The position numbers were made by a program, and so were the translations under genes. This document shows positions 1 through 8,337 of a stretch of DNA of 64,000 nucleotides, one piece after another. The stretch comes from an uncultured Granulosicoccaceae bacterium (GTDB taxonomy: Bacteria; Pseudomonadota; Gammaproteobacteria; Granulosicoccales; Granulosicoccaceae), in assembly GCA_938006335.1 (NCBI GenBank), contig CALLMF010000010.1:1-64000 (forward strand), written 5' to 3'. How positions within the stretch are numbered: position 1 is the first letter of the stretch; every line of letters begins with the position of its first letter. The notes under the pieces are model-generated. The model did not search any database, was not told the DNA's origin, and saw only the letters and a program-made list of their open reading frames with translations.

Positions 1-28
1 GTAACCGGTCATTTAAGACCGCTCTTGC
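1..28 (+). repeat. IS66 element, left terminal inverted repeat
   Basis: It starts GTAACCGGTCATTT and pairs with the right end at 2412-2439 at 19 of 28 positions. It lies downstream of tnpC. Confidence 0.75.
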
Positions 29-37
29 TATGACCTG

Positions 38-1642
38 TCAGCTCGCGTAAGCGAGCTCCGAGAGCATCGGTTCGGCGGCGTGGTGTTGCTTCCACAATCG
101 CGGCGTCAGCGTCTCGATGTCCTTCGCCGGATGTATCGCCACTCGCTGTAGTACATCGGTCAGGTACACCATTGGATCCACGCCATGCAGTCGGCATGTC
201 GAGATCAATGACTGGATAACACCGACCTGGCGAGCCCCCGTCTCACTCCAGCAGAACAGCCAGTTCCGTCTTCCCATCGGGATCGCTCGTATCTCCCGCT
301 CGATATGGTTCGTATCCATCGGCACATCCGGCTCTTCGAGGAACACTGAGAGTTCGGTGGTCCGTGCATGCAAGTACCCGAGCGCCTTCGCGTACGGATC
401 CGACGGCAGGAGTGTCATACGCTGCAGTTGGTCCTCCACGTGTTCGAACAACCGATCCACGATCGGTTTGGCGTGCTGCAGGCGCGCCGTGCGTTTGGCC
501 TCCGCTTCCAGGCCTTGTTCCCGAATGGATTTCTCCACGGCATACAAGGCACCGATCACGTCCAGGATCTCGTCGGTAGCCACAGGCTCGCTGTCGCGCG
601 CCTCGACGAACTGCCGGCGCGTGTGCGCCCAGCACTGAGCGTGAGTGACGCCGTCGGTCGCCTTAACGTACGCGGTGTACGCCGAGTACCCGTCCGAGAG
701 CAGCGTACCCTCGAACCGCTGGTTCAGTATCTGCTCGATCACACGGCGTGCACGACTCTCCGAGTAGGTGAACACCACCTCGTTCTGATCGCCGTACAGT
801 GGCCAGTAGTAGCCTTGATGCATCTTGCCGCGCTTGGACTTCGACTTCCCGACCTTGATCGGTGTCTCGTCCATCGCAAGCACTCGGCTGCGAAGCACCG
901 ACTCGAGCTGTGCATCGACGATCGGCTCAAGCAGAGCGATCGCGCGTCGTACCAGGTTCGTGAGGGTGGAGCGTGCGATCGTGATGCCCGCAGCCTCCAT
1001 GCGCTGATGCTGTCGGTACAGCGGTAGGTGGAACCGGAACTTGTCGACGAGTAGTCCAGCCAACACACTTGCCTCAGCGATGCTTCGATCGAGTACGGGT
1101 GTCAAAGTGATGCCCTGGCAGATCTCTCCAGTGGCGCGCAGCTTGACTACCGGTGTCTCGTAACGGATCACGACGTAGCTTGCCGGCCGTTGTGCCAGCT
1201 TGTGCACCACCTTCGTATCGATCAACTCCCATGCAATGTCGTCCAGGCCCTCGATACCCGGCACTGGCAGTCGGATTGTCTTGACCGGCACATCGGGACC
1301 GAAGCGCAGCCCCTCCTCGGTCACACAGTCCTCAGGGCGCACCTTCGGGCCGATGCCGCGCTTGTAGGTAATCGTCTTCTTCGGAGTGTCCGGCTCGGGC
1401 TCTGGCGGCGCGAAAGCCTCACCGAGCACCATCTGGTGCGGGTTCGGATCAACGCGCTTCTCCGACTTCTGTCCGAACAGCTGGTTCTTGAACCATTCCA
1501 GCTGACGGGTCAGTTCGGCGACTTGGCTTTCGAGCTTCTGTTGTTTACCGACAAAGTGTTCACAGGCAACCAGTAGCTCGTCATGAGACAGCGATGACAG
1601 CGGTGTCCTGTTCGGTGTTGTTGATGGTGCGCTGTCCGGCAT
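38..1642 (-). CDS. tnpC: IS66 family transposase TnpC
   Basis: This is the DDE transposase of the IS66 element, 534 aa from the ATG at 1642. A longer reading from 1735 would overlap tnpB, so the internal ATG, 8 nt after the tnpB stop, is preferred. The N-terminus has a leucine/glutamine-rich coiled coil followed by the FKNQLFGQKSEKR block typical of IS66 TnpC. The acidic catalytic residues are visible as MDETP, LLSDGYSAY and the late NHIERE. The coding sequence runs uninterrupted to its stop near the left terminal repeat, so the protein appears functional. Confidence 0.93.
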   Translation of the reverse strand: MPDSAPSTTPNRTPLSSLSHDELLVACEHFVGKQQKLESQVAELTRQLEWFKNQLFGQKSEKRVDPNPHQMVLGEAFAPPEPEPDTPKKTITYKRGIGPKVRPEDCVTEEGLRFGPDVPVKTIRLPVPGIEGLDDIAWELIDTKVVHKLAQRPASYVVIRYETPVVKLRATGEICQGITLTPVLDRSIAEASVLAGLLVDKFRFHLPLYRQHQRMEAAGITIARSTLTNLVRRAIALLEPIVDAQLESVLRSRVLAMDETPIKVGKSKSKRGKMHQGYYWPLYGDQNEVVFTYSESRARRVIEQILNQRFEGTLLSDGYSAYTAYVKATDGVTHAQCWAHTRRQFVEARDSEPVATDEILDVIGALYAVEKSIREQGLEAEAKRTARLQHAKPIVDRLFEHVEDQLQRMTLLPSDPYAKALGYLHARTTELSVFLEEPDVPMDTNHIEREIRAIPMGRRNWLFCWSETGARQVGVIQSLISTCRLHGVDPMVYLTDVLQRVAIHPAKDIETLTPRLWKQHHAAEPMLSELAYAS

Positions 1643-1650
1643 ACGCCGGA

Positions 1651-2016
1651 TTATACCGAGCCTGCCGCCACCGTCCGCAAAGAGAAGCGCTTGGACTTCG
1701 GTGCGTTGCGGATATCGATCCCTTCGAGCAAGCACTGCAGTTCGGTAAAGTTCAACGCACGCTTGATGCAGTCGCGAGGCTGCTCGGCGAACTGGCCACG
1801 CTCCAGTCGTTTGGCCCAGACGGCGTAACCGGTGCGATCAAAGTAGAGGATTTTGATCTGGGTGCGTCGCCGGTTGATGAAACAATACAGGTGACCAGAC
1901 AGAGGATCATCATCGAGGTGGTTCTTTACGAGTGCGGACAGTCCGTTAAAACTCTTGCGCATGTCCGTAGGTGTCGTACAGAGCCAGACGCGGACACTGC
2001 CTTCGGGAAGGAACAC
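1651..2016 (-). CDS. tnpB: IS66 family accessory protein TnpB
   Basis: This is the small conserved second protein of IS66 elements, needed for transposition together with TnpA and TnpC. The family core is clear: FLPEGSVRVWL, TDMRKSFNGL, GHLYCFINRRR and KILYFDRTGY. The reading frame is open upstream to 2226, but that part overlaps tnpA and does not resemble the family. A GTG at 2016, 8 nt after the tnpA stop, gives 121 aa, close to the usual family length. It lies between tnpA and tnpC, with 8 nt to tnpC. Confidence 0.9.
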   Translation of the reverse strand: MFLPEGSVRVWLCTTPTDMRKSFNGLSALVKNHLDDDPLSGHLYCFINRRRTQIKILYFDRTGYAVWAKRLERGQFAEQPRDCIKRALNFTELQCLLEGIDIRNAPKSKRFSLRTVAAGSV

Positions 2017-2024
2017 CGTTGAGC

Positions 2025-2357
2025 TTAATCGGGCTGCCGGACGCGAAGCTGGACACCGTTGCCAAGATCGAGCTCGACGAGCCAGTCGTTTGCGCTCACG
2101 GTTGCGGTGTCCTTTTGCGCCACCCCATCTCCGCTGTGAGCGACACCCAGTTCGATGAAGGTCGGCACCGGAACGTCGACGGAATCGGTCACTGACGACG
2201 AGATCGACAACGCTTGTGTTCGACACCGGGCTGCGAGGCTTTGGTACGGCACGCTTTCCTGGCGTGCGAAGGCGGCAACGCTCAGACCAGACTCGCGCTG
2301 ACGGCGAACGAGATCAGACCATTCTTCGGAAGATCGGCGAATGTAGCTACGGGGCAT
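2025..2357 (-). CDS. tnpA: IS66 family protein TnpA (helix-turn-helix)
   Basis: This is the first gene of the IS66 element, 110 aa. The N-terminal half (EEWSDLVRRQRESGLSVAAF) fits the TnpA helix-turn-helix that probably binds the element ends; the C-terminal half ends in a short beta-rich block (LDLGNGVQLRV) seen in the family. It starts 82 nt inside the right end of the element. Its promoter should lie in that gap, but I cannot point to clear -35 and -10 boxes. Confidence 0.85.
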   Translation of the reverse strand: MPRSYIRRSSEEWSDLVRRQRESGLSVAAFARQESVPYQSLAARCRTQALSISSSVTDSVDVPVPTFIELGVAHSGDGVAQKDTATVSANDWLVELDLGNGVQLRVRQPD

Positions 2358-2411
2358 GAAAGCAGTCCGGTGTGGAAGTGCTGCTCATGATCCACGCTCG
2401 CTACGCGCGAA

Positions 2412-2439
2412 GGAAGAACGGCTCAGGATGAACGCTTAC
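2412..2439 (-). repeat. IS66 element, right terminal inverted repeat
   Basis: Read on the minus strand it starts GTAAGCGTTCATCC. It lies upstream of tnpA and marks the junction with the interrupted transporter gene. Confidence 0.75.
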
Positions 2440-3172
2440 TGCACAGCAGCCACGTCAACAATCCGTAGGCGAGCAGGGAGACGGCGAGTGCAAGCCAGAG
2501 AATCACACCAATTGACCGGGCGGTCAGCACCGGCCACGTCTCTGCGCTGATGACCGCCGCCACGAGCAGCACCGAGAACGCCGCGAGCACCTGCAACAGC
2601 AAGGCCTGCAACAGCGGCAGCGACGCCCGTCCGGCGGCAGCATCGGTCAGCACGATACGTCGATGCAATACCGTGCCGAGCGCCAGTGCAAGCACGCTGC
2701 CGAGTGGTAGCAGGACCGCCACCGGCGAGAAGCCGATCCACATCTTCTCGGAGATCACGAGCAGCACCGCAGCAAGCCCTAGCGCAAGACCGGACCATTC
2801 GCGCAAGCTGATGCGCTCGTGCGTGATCGGGGCCGTGAGGCCCGCGGTGATCATCGGCTGGAGCGCAGTCACGAAAGCGACGAGTCCGACGCTGGCGCCA
2901 AACGCGAACGCGCTGAGTCCGAACACGAGATACAAGGCGTGCGACAGGACCCCGACAATGAGGTACGGCACGCTCTCGCGCAGACCGATCGCACGCCAGC
3001 GATCGGTCGCGATGACCAACACGCCGAGCACGGCCGCCACGATGCCGTAGCGTATCGCGAGCAAGGTCAGCACCCCGATGTCGCCCGTGCCGATGTGACC
3101 GGCGATCCAGCCGGAACTCCACAACATCACGAACGCGGCAGCGACCGCGTATGTTGTCACGCTCCCTTTCAT
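2423..3172 (-). pseudogene. DMT/EamA-family transporter truncated by IS66
   Basis: The reading frame encodes 249 residues with repeated hydrophobic helices and the EamA-type arrangement (SSGWIAGHIG, ALRYG-like RYGIVAAVL, AFVTALQPMITAGL, GLALGLAAVLLV), as in drug/metabolite exporters. Intact family members have about ten helices and 280-300 residues. Here residues 1-244 are native and the last few codons and the stop come from the IS66 end at 2439. The lost part corresponds to roughly the last two helices and would lie beyond the left edge of the window. Loss of function is an inference. Confidence 0.85.
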
Positions 3173-3423
3173 TCGTTACAGCTCCCAACTAACCCCGACC
3201 GCAACCGCAGGCCGAGCGGCCGGCGCACTCCTGGTGCGTGACCTGAGCGAAGGCTATCGCAACGCAGGCGCGCTGTCGGCAGCCGCCGACTGCACTTTGG
3301 TTGCAGTTGTCGGTGATTTGCTAGCGTTTCATCTCATAGTGCAAATCGATGTCGGGAAGGCATCGGGGTATCGCGGCTCTTGGGTGTTGAGTCCGTAGCC
3401 GGAAATGTTTTGCAAAAACGGTC

Positions 3424-3454
3424 TTGACCTGGAGCGCACTCCATGGGGCATGCT
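3424..3454 (+). promoter_or_regulatory. MerR-type promoter/operator of the MerR-AKR operon
   Basis: A TTGACC -35 box (3424-3429) is followed 19 bp later by CATGCT (3449-3454). The spacer carries the dyad CTGGAG-CGCA-CTCCAT. A 19 bp spacer containing a palindrome is the hallmark of MerR-activated promoters, so the adjacent MerR protein probably controls its own operon here. The predicted transcription start falls on or next to the ATG at 3461. Confidence 0.7.
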
Positions 3455-3460
3455 GGATTC

Positions 3461-3874
3461 ATGAGCTCAGCAAATCCAGAGAACACACCACGGACCCATG
3501 GCGCTTTGACACCGGCAGAAATGGCGGTGCGTACCGGAGTGTCAGTGGATACCTTGCGCTACTACGAGCGCGAATCCCTCTTGCGTCCGGTGGCGCGGGA
3601 CGCCAGCGGGCACCGGCGCTACAGCGCTGATGATGTCGCCTGGGTACAGGTGCTGCGTTGCTTGCGGGACACCGACATGTCGATCGAGCAACTGCGCCGT
3701 TATTGCGAGATGGGAGAGCAGGGCGACCATACGGTGTCGGCACGTCTGGCGATGTTGCGTGAGCATCGCAACACGGTCGTGCAGCGGATGGCAGCGCTAG
3801 AGGCGTCGCTGAAGCTGATCGATCACAAGATCGATTTCTATGAATCCACTGTTGCCGGGGAGGGTGAGGAATGA
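3461..3874 (+). CDS. MerR family transcriptional regulator
   Basis: A 137 aa regulator with the N-terminal winged helix of the MerR family ([18 protein letters not shown], then [16 protein letters not shown]) followed by a long dimerisation helix with ERMAALE-like heptads. No C-terminal metal-binding cysteine cluster is visible, so the signal is probably not a heavy metal. The ATG at 3461 is preferred over 3443, which lies inside the operator. There is no Shine-Dalgarno sequence and the predicted transcript starts at about this ATG, so the mRNA may be leaderless. The stop overlaps the aldo/keto reductase start by 4 nt. Confidence 0.88.
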   Translation: MSSANPENTPRTHGALTPAEMAVRTGVSVDTLRYYERESLLRPVARDASGHRRYSADDVAWVQVLRCLRDTDMSIEQLRRYCEMGEQGDHTVSARLAMLREHRNTVVQRMAALEASLKLIDHKIDFYESTVAGEGEE

Positions 3875-4926
3875 GTTTTGGAGCTAACGATACTGCGCCG
3901 TACGTTCAACTTGGCGATAGCGGTCTGTTCGTCTATCGGGTAGGGCTCGGCACCATGCAGTTCGGATGGTCGGTGGATGAGGCCGGTGCCTTCGAGGTGC
4001 TTGACGCCTATGTGGAGCGCGGTGGCAACTTCATTGACACTGCCGATTGCTACAGCTGCTGGTCATCGCAACTCGGTGGGCCCGAAAACGCGGGTGGCGT
4101 CAGTGAGGCAATCATTGGGCGGTGGCTTGCGGCGCGCGGGCATCGCGCCAACATCGTGTTGGCGACGAAGGTGCGCGCAGCAATGGGTGTGTGTTTTGCC
4201 GACTCGCGAGCCACGTTCCGTCAGCGTGAAGGCCTGTCGCGACGCTGGATCACGCAAGCCTGCGAAGACAGCCTGCGACGACTACAGACCGACCACCTTG
4301 ATATCTACTACGCGCACTTCATCGATCCATTGATACCGATCGAAGAGACGCTATCTGTGTTTACCGATCTTGTCCGGCAGGGCAAGGTGCGTTACCTCGG
4401 CTGCTCCAACTACAGCGCCTGGAGGCTGATGCAGGCGCTCTGGGCATCTGACAGGGGAGGGCTAGAGCGCTTCGTTTGCTTGCAGCCGGAGTACAACCTG
4501 CTGCGACGTGTGCGCGCCAGTTTTGAAACAGAGCTTGCTCCACTTTGCGAACACTACAAGCTCGGGGTGGTTCCGTATAGTCCCTTGGCTGGTGGTGTGC
4601 TCAGTGGCAAATATCGCCCGGGGCAGGCACTACCGGACAGCGTGCGTGCCGAAGAGAACACCGAGCATCGTTTTGTTGCCGAAAATCACGACATCATTCA
4701 GGCTCTGCTCAATGTTGCCGAGCGCACCGGGACCACGGCCGCGCAGGTCGCCGTCAACTGGGTGCGTGCAAAGCCCGGTGTCAATGCACCACTCATCGGT
4801 GCCAACAGGCCAGAGCAGCTGGCCGGTGTGATGGACGGGCTGGACCACGAGCTCACCGCCGAGGACGTGGCGACACTGGATGCGGTCAGTGATTTCGACA
4901 AACCAAGGACCATGCTGGAGACCTGA
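3871..4926 (+). CDS. Aldo/keto reductase
   Basis: A 351 aa NAD(P)H-dependent oxidoreductase of the aldo/keto reductase superfamily, probably cytosolic. The catalytic tetrad is readable: Asp and Tyr in FIDTADCYS, Lys in LATKV and His in YYAHFIDP. The cofactor-binding C-terminal part includes [17 protein letters not shown] and [11 protein letters not shown]. It overlaps the MerR gene by ATGA and is therefore translationally coupled to it and probably induced by it. The substrate is unknown; related MerR-linked reductases often act on reactive carbonyls, which is only an analogy here. Confidence 0.92.
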   Translation: MSFGANDTAPYVQLGDSGLFVYRVGLGTMQFGWSVDEAGAFEVLDAYVERGGNFIDTADCYSCWSSQLGGPENAGGVSEAIIGRWLAARGHRANIVLATKVRAAMGVCFADSRATFRQREGLSRRWITQACEDSLRRLQTDHLDIYYAHFIDPLIPIEETLSVFTDLVRQGKVRYLGCSNYSAWRLMQALWASDRGGLERFVCLQPEYNLLRRVRASFETELAPLCEHYKLGVVPYSPLAGGVLSGKYRPGQALPDSVRAEENTEHRFVAENHDIIQALLNVAERTGTTAAQVAVNWVRAKPGVNAPLIGANRPEQLAGVMDGLDHELTAEDVATLDAVSDFDKPRTMLET

Positions 4927-4933
4927 GTGTGGA

Positions 4934-4974
4934 TTTCAGGTGGACGTGGAAATATCGAATTCAAGAACCTGAAA
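4934..4974. repeat. Inverted repeat after the aldo/keto reductase gene
   Basis: TTTCAGGT (4934-4941) and ACCTGAAA (4967-4974) form perfect 8 bp arms around a 25 nt loop, just after the reductase stop. No T-run follows, so it is either a weak terminator or an mRNA 3' stabilising hairpin. Confidence 0.35.
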
Positions 4975-5037
4975 CGGGAGGGGTTCAAGCACGCGCTGCA
5001 TTAGCCTGAGGCCTCTGGAGCTACCGGTGTAACCGAC

Positions 5038-5676
5038 ATGATCACCTTGTATGACTATCTGCCATCACAGAACGCCTGGAAGGTGCGACTGCTGTTGAAC
5101 CAGCTGGAACGGCCTTTTGCTCAACAGTTCGTGAGCATATTCGAAGGTCAGGGGCAACGCTCCGACTATCTATCGATCAACCCGACCGGCGCCGTCCCCG
5201 CAATACGAGAAAAGAGTGGATACACGCTCGCAGAGTCGAATGCAATACTTCTCTATCTGGCTTCTGGCACCGAGTACCTGCCATCTGATCGACGAGCGCA
5301 AGCGCACGTTGTGCAATGGCTGTGCTTCGAAGCGGACTATGTACAGTCGAGCGTCGCAACACTTCGACACTGGGTGTGTACAGGGAAGGATAAGAATCGG
5401 TCTAGTGACGTTCTGGCGAGCAAGCGCGCCGCTTCTGTCAAAGTACTTTCAATTCTCGACAGTTGGCTGGGTGTCCACGAGTTTCTGGCGGCTGATGCGT
5501 ACTCGATTGCAGATATGTCGGTGTTCGCTTACGTTCATCTGGCAGAGGATGCGCGGATTCCCTTGAGTGGTTTCCCCAACGTGAGGCGGTGGATAGGGAC
5601 GGTACGAGAGCAGCCTCGTTTTCTGGAGGACCTGTTTCCATATTCCATGGATGAGTATTCGTATCGGGAACTCTAA
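5038..5676 (+). CDS. Glutathione S-transferase family protein
   Basis: A 212 aa cytosolic GST-like protein. The N-terminal thioredoxin-like domain (residues 1-80) contains the SQNAWKVRLLLN helix, the cis-proline region TGAVPAI and the glutathione-binding AESNAILLYLA. The all-helical C-terminal domain includes the N-capping motif YSIADMSVFAYV. It lies 111 nt after the aldo/keto reductase on the same strand and may extend that detoxification cluster, but it is separated by an inverted repeat and may have its own promoter. The substrate cannot be told from sequence. Confidence 0.92.
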   Translation: MITLYDYLPSQNAWKVRLLLNQLERPFAQQFVSIFEGQGQRSDYLSINPTGAVPAIREKSGYTLAESNAILLYLASGTEYLPSDRRAQAHVVQWLCFEADYVQSSVATLRHWVCTGKDKNRSSDVLASKRAASVKVLSILDSWLGVHEFLAADAYSIADMSVFAYVHLAEDARIPLSGFPNVRRWIGTVREQPRFLEDLFPYSMDEYSYREL

Positions 5677-5942
5677 GCGGGTCAACATCATTGATACCCT
5701 ACTAGGCGCACGCTGCGACCGACCGCACCGGACACACCCCCTTTGCGCACTTCCAGCGCTCGACAAGGTACTCGCAGAACACATCACGGTCGGTAGGAGC
5801 ACGTGTTGATATGACTGCACGATAGCCTACCGTGCAGCAATGCTGTGGTCGGGCCGTGGCCCGTATTGCTTGCGTGAGGGCGCAGCCGGAGGACCGCTGG
5901 TGGGGATTGAGGCGACATCGAAGGCGAGCGGCACACAATGAT
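5677..5942. other. Intergenic region with one hairpin, no gene seen
   Basis: This 266 nt gap separates two convergent genes. Short reading frames here have no recognisable motif. A perfect 7 bp hairpin CTGCACG/CGTGCAG (5815-5837, 9 nt loop) is the only structure seen; it lacks a T-run but could help end transcription from either side. Confidence 0.4.
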
Positions 5943-6830
5943 TCACTCTGTCGACACGCGAGCCTTTCGCCAGGCAGTTGGTGTCAGACCGACCTGCTTC
6001 TTGAACATCCTGATGAAAGCCACATCGGATTCATAGCCGACACGACTGGCGATTTCCGACAACGACAGCTGTGACTCACTCAGCAGCGCACGTGCGCGCT
6101 CTATACGCAGTGCGGTCAGATAGGCGAACATCGGCTGCTCGACCCTGTCTCGAAAGCGAGATGCAAACCCGGCGCGTGACAACCCGACATGATGGGCGAC
6201 TTCCTCCAACGTCCAGGATCGCTCGAGATTGGCGTGCAGGGCTTGCAGTGCCGTTGCTATGGGCGGATCGGCCAGCGCGCGCAGAATCTTGCCTTGCCCG
6301 GTATCGCCAAAGCTCATCCGGATCAGTTCGACGACGAGCACTTCGGTCAGCCGATTGACGACGAGTGATGAGCCCGGAGCCCGGGACAGATACTCATTTC
6401 CGAGTTGATCCAGTACACCAGCCAACCACGCCCGTTCACTCAATTGCTCGTGACGCAGTAGGGTGAACGCTGGAAACAATGACGCTGACGGTCCCGCCTT
6501 CTCACCGAGTTCGAACTGACAATAGCCACACAGCAGTAGCGTATCGCTTGAATGCTCGATTGCCCCCGGCACATCGCTGTTCAGCTGATGCTCGGTGCCC
6601 GGACCGACGAATACCAGATCGCCGGGTCTGAGTACTCCTCGATGCTCACCGACGACAAACCGGCAACTACCACGACGAACCTGATGGAAACTCGCAGTCG
6701 CTGGCTCGAGGAGTGATTTTGTCCAGGGGGCAGTGAGCTGATCGCAGAAGTAGACCGTTCCGACCGCACGCAAGGTGTGCAGCACATCGCTCAGCACGTC
6801 GGGATTGTCCGCTCGTCTTGAGTCAATCAC
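5943..6830 (-). CDS. AraC family regulator with cupin domain (RclR-like)
   Basis: A 295 aa regulator starting at GTG 6830 behind an AAGG box. The N-terminal part is an AraC-type cupin (APWTKSLL, FHQVRRGSCRFV, LRPGDLVFVGPGTEH) and the C-terminal part has two helix-turn-helix units (WTLEEVAHHVGLSRAGF and LSEIASRVGYESDVAFIRMF). It has cysteines at residues 29, 56, 101 and 104. It is divergent from a DUF417/RclC-like gene; in E. coli RclR, a cysteine-containing AraC regulator, controls rclC in response to reactive chlorine. Control of the neighbour by oxidation is therefore a reasonable inference. Confidence 0.88.
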   Translation of the reverse strand: MIDSRRADNPDVLSDVLHTLRAVGTVYFCDQLTAPWTKSLLEPATASFHQVRRGSCRFVVGEHRGVLRPGDLVFVGPGTEHQLNSDVPGAIEHSSDTLLLCGYCQFELGEKAGPSASLFPAFTLLRHEQLSERAWLAGVLDQLGNEYLSRAPGSSLVVNRLTEVLVVELIRMSFGDTGQGKILRALADPPIATALQALHANLERSWTLEEVAHHVGLSRAGFASRFRDRVEQPMFAYLTALRIERARALLSESQLSLSEIASRVGYESDVAFIRMFKKQVGLTPTAWRKARVSTE

Positions 6831-6847
6831 AGATTTAGACCTTCTGT

Positions 6848-6870
6848 GCCTGAATTATCGACTATCGGAT
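6848..6870 (+). repeat. Possible operator, copy 1
   Basis: GCCTGAAT, then TAT, then CGACTATC and GGAT, in the divergent promoter region between the AraC and DUF417 genes. A near copy lies at 7605-7624 without the TAT. It could be the AraC regulator binding site. Confidence 0.4.
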
Positions 6871-6993
6871 ATGGACGCGCCATGGATAGATCGCCATCAT
6901 GCCTTCGATTTTCGCCGTCCCGGAGCTCCGCGGTGTCGGCTCCACACTTTGCATATCTGATCAACACAAGCTCACTCACCAGAGACACAGGAA

Positions 6994-7491
6994 ATGAACG
7001 CGACTGGACAGGAAATTCGCCAGACCACAAGCAAAACGGCACGAATGGGCGCTCGGATCGAAGCGCTGTCGGAACACGGAATCAGACTCTCGATCGTTAT
7101 CGTGCTCCTCTGGATCGGCGCCATGAAGTTCACAGCCTACGAAGCTGGAGCAATCGAGGGACTCGTTGCGTCGAGCCCATTGTCCTCGTGGTTGTACGGG
7201 CTGTTTTCGCTGCAAGGCGCGTCGAACGTGATAGGCAGCATCGAGATTGCCGTTGCTGCACTACTGCTCGCAGGCTTTGCCAATCGGACCAGCGCCATTC
7301 TTGGAGCACTGGGTGCGATTGCAACCTTCGCCATAACACTTTCGTTCCTGTTCACGGCGCCTGGCTGGGAGCCGAGCCTCGGCGGATTTCCCACACTTTC
7401 GGTCGTGCCCGGACAATTCCTGCTCAAGGACGTCGTACTTCTGATTGCGGCGATCTCACTGCTCGGCAATGCGCTGTCACGCGATCGCTGA
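6994..7491 (+). CDS. DUF417 family inner-membrane protein (RclC/YkgB-like)
   Basis: A 165 aa protein with about four membrane helices. Family signatures are clear: WIGAMKFTAYEA, GLVASSPLSSWLYGL, GSIEIAVAALLLAGF, ITLSFLFTAPGW and GQFLLKDVVLL. In E. coli the homologue RclC contributes to survival of reactive chlorine stress; its biochemical activity is unknown. The start ATG at 6994 has an AGGA box 3 nt upstream. It is transcribed divergently from an AraC regulator with RclR-like features. Confidence 0.85.
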   Translation: MNATGQEIRQTTSKTARMGARIEALSEHGIRLSIVIVLLWIGAMKFTAYEAGAIEGLVASSPLSSWLYGLFSLQGASNVIGSIEIAVAALLLAGFANRTSAILGALGAIATFAITLSFLFTAPGWEPSLGGFPTLSVVPGQFLLKDVVLLIAAISLLGNALSRDR

Positions 7492-7604
7492 TCCGAAGCC
7501 GGCGTACGGCGATCACCGAAGCCGCTCGCCGGTACTTCCAGCTACCACCGTCGTAGTGTCCTGCAAGGATGATGTGATCAAAACTCATCAGCAAGACCAT
7601 GCAT

Positions 7605-7624
7605 GCCTGAATCGACTATCCGGT
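7605..7624 (+). repeat. Possible operator, copy 2
   Basis: GCCTGAAT followed directly by CGACTATC and CGGT, nearly identical to the motif at 6848-6870. It lies just before a short membrane-protein remnant. Confidence 0.4.
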
Positions 7625-7775
7625 AGCCATTTTTCTGCTCGTCGCACCTTTGGTGCTGGGCTTTCAGGGCATCGACATGTGGTTCTACCTCGTTATCGGT
7701 TTGACTGTGATAGTGGTTGTCTCCCTGCACAAGCCAGACGAGCAGATCGTGATGGCAGCTGAAGAATCCTCCTGA
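7611..7775 (+). pseudogene. Fragment of a small membrane protein gene
   Basis: After an in-frame stop at 7608-7610 the frame reads 54 codons with two hydrophobic stretches (AIFLLVAPLVLGF and MWFYLVIGLTVIVVVSL) and a polar tail to a TGA at 7773-7775. The only ATG (7677) would leave out the first helix, so an upstream start appears to have been lost. The pattern resembles small two-helix proteins of the SPW-repeat type, but that is a guess. It may instead be a 32-residue small protein from 7677. Confidence 0.35.
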
Positions 7776-7970
7776 GGCTGCAGAATCTCTGCCGCCACGT
7801 TCTGACGCAATGACTCTCCTGTCGCGGCAGCACGCTCACGACCGGCAAACGTTCGTAAGCAAGCTGTACGCTTCACCCTTGACTTCATGAGACGTCAAGT
7901 CGACAGCTTCGTCCGTGTAGGCCCTGTCCGCTGCTGTGCCCGTTCTCGCGATGGCGAAAGGATCATCATT

Positions 7971-8327
7971 TCACTCAACCAGGATTTCGCCTTGCATTTC
8001 GGGGTGATAGCGACAGTGATAGGTCAGGGTTCCCGACGCTTGCATCTCGAGACTGCCCTCGTTCGATAGCAGAATCGGGCCGGTGCCAACGTCTGAAGCC
8101 GATAGCGTTGCTGTATGGGGCACGATATCGTGGTTCGTCCAGGTAACGGTGTCGCCCACCTTCACCTTGATGGAATCGGGATTGTAGAGAAAGTCCCTGA
8201 TGTCGACCTTGTGCTCGGCTGATGGTGACGCATCTTCCCCAGCGATCGACGCCGTAGCGTATCCGATGATGGCGGCGCTGATGCACAGCGCCGTCGTCAC
8301 GGTACGTTTGACTGTGCTCGGACTCAT
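7971..8327 (-). CDS. Cupredoxin (plastocyanin/amicyanin-like) domain protein
   Basis: A 118 aa exported type 1 copper protein. A signal peptide covers about residues 1-29 (ending ASIAG). The blue-copper ligands are readable: His in IVPHTAT, then Cys-His-Met in YHCRYHPEM. It probably shuttles electrons or holds copper in the periplasm. It lies 10 nt downstream of the DUF4142 gene and is surely cotranscribed with it; a divergent AraC regulator sits upstream of the pair. Confidence 0.88.
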   Translation of the reverse strand: MSPSTVKRTVTTALCISAAIIGYATASIAGEDASPSAEHKVDIRDFLYNPDSIKVKVGDTVTWTNHDIVPHTATLSASDVGTGPILLSNEGSLEMQASGTLTYHCRYHPEMQGEILVE

Positions 8328-8337
8328 CGCCAGCTAT

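Larger units (their letters stand above)
1..2439 (-). mobile_element. IS66-family insertion sequence (complete)
   Basis: The element carries the three IS66 genes tnpA-tnpB-tnpC on the minus strand. Its ends form an imperfect inverted repeat: bases 1-28 and the complement of 2439-2412 match at 19 of 28 positions, both starting GTAA as IS66 ends usually do. The window begins exactly at the left end, so an 8 bp target duplication cannot be tested; the right-hand flank that should be duplicated is 2440-2447. The element lies in the 3' part of a DMT-family transporter gene and truncates it. All three genes look intact, so it may be mobile. Confidence 0.88.
7492..7970. other. Gene-poor region with a membrane-protein remnant
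   Basis: No convincing complete gene is visible in this 479 nt stretch. It holds the second copy of the putative operator (7605-7624), a short hydrophobic reading frame (7611-7775), and a perfect CTTGAC/GTCAAG inverted repeat at about 7879-7900. The rest shows nothing recognisable. Confidence 0.5.

Noticed and set aside
2436-3188. Second minus-strand frame over the DMT transporter
   Set aside because: Arg/His-rich translation without hydrophobic helices; the other frame carries the transporter pattern.
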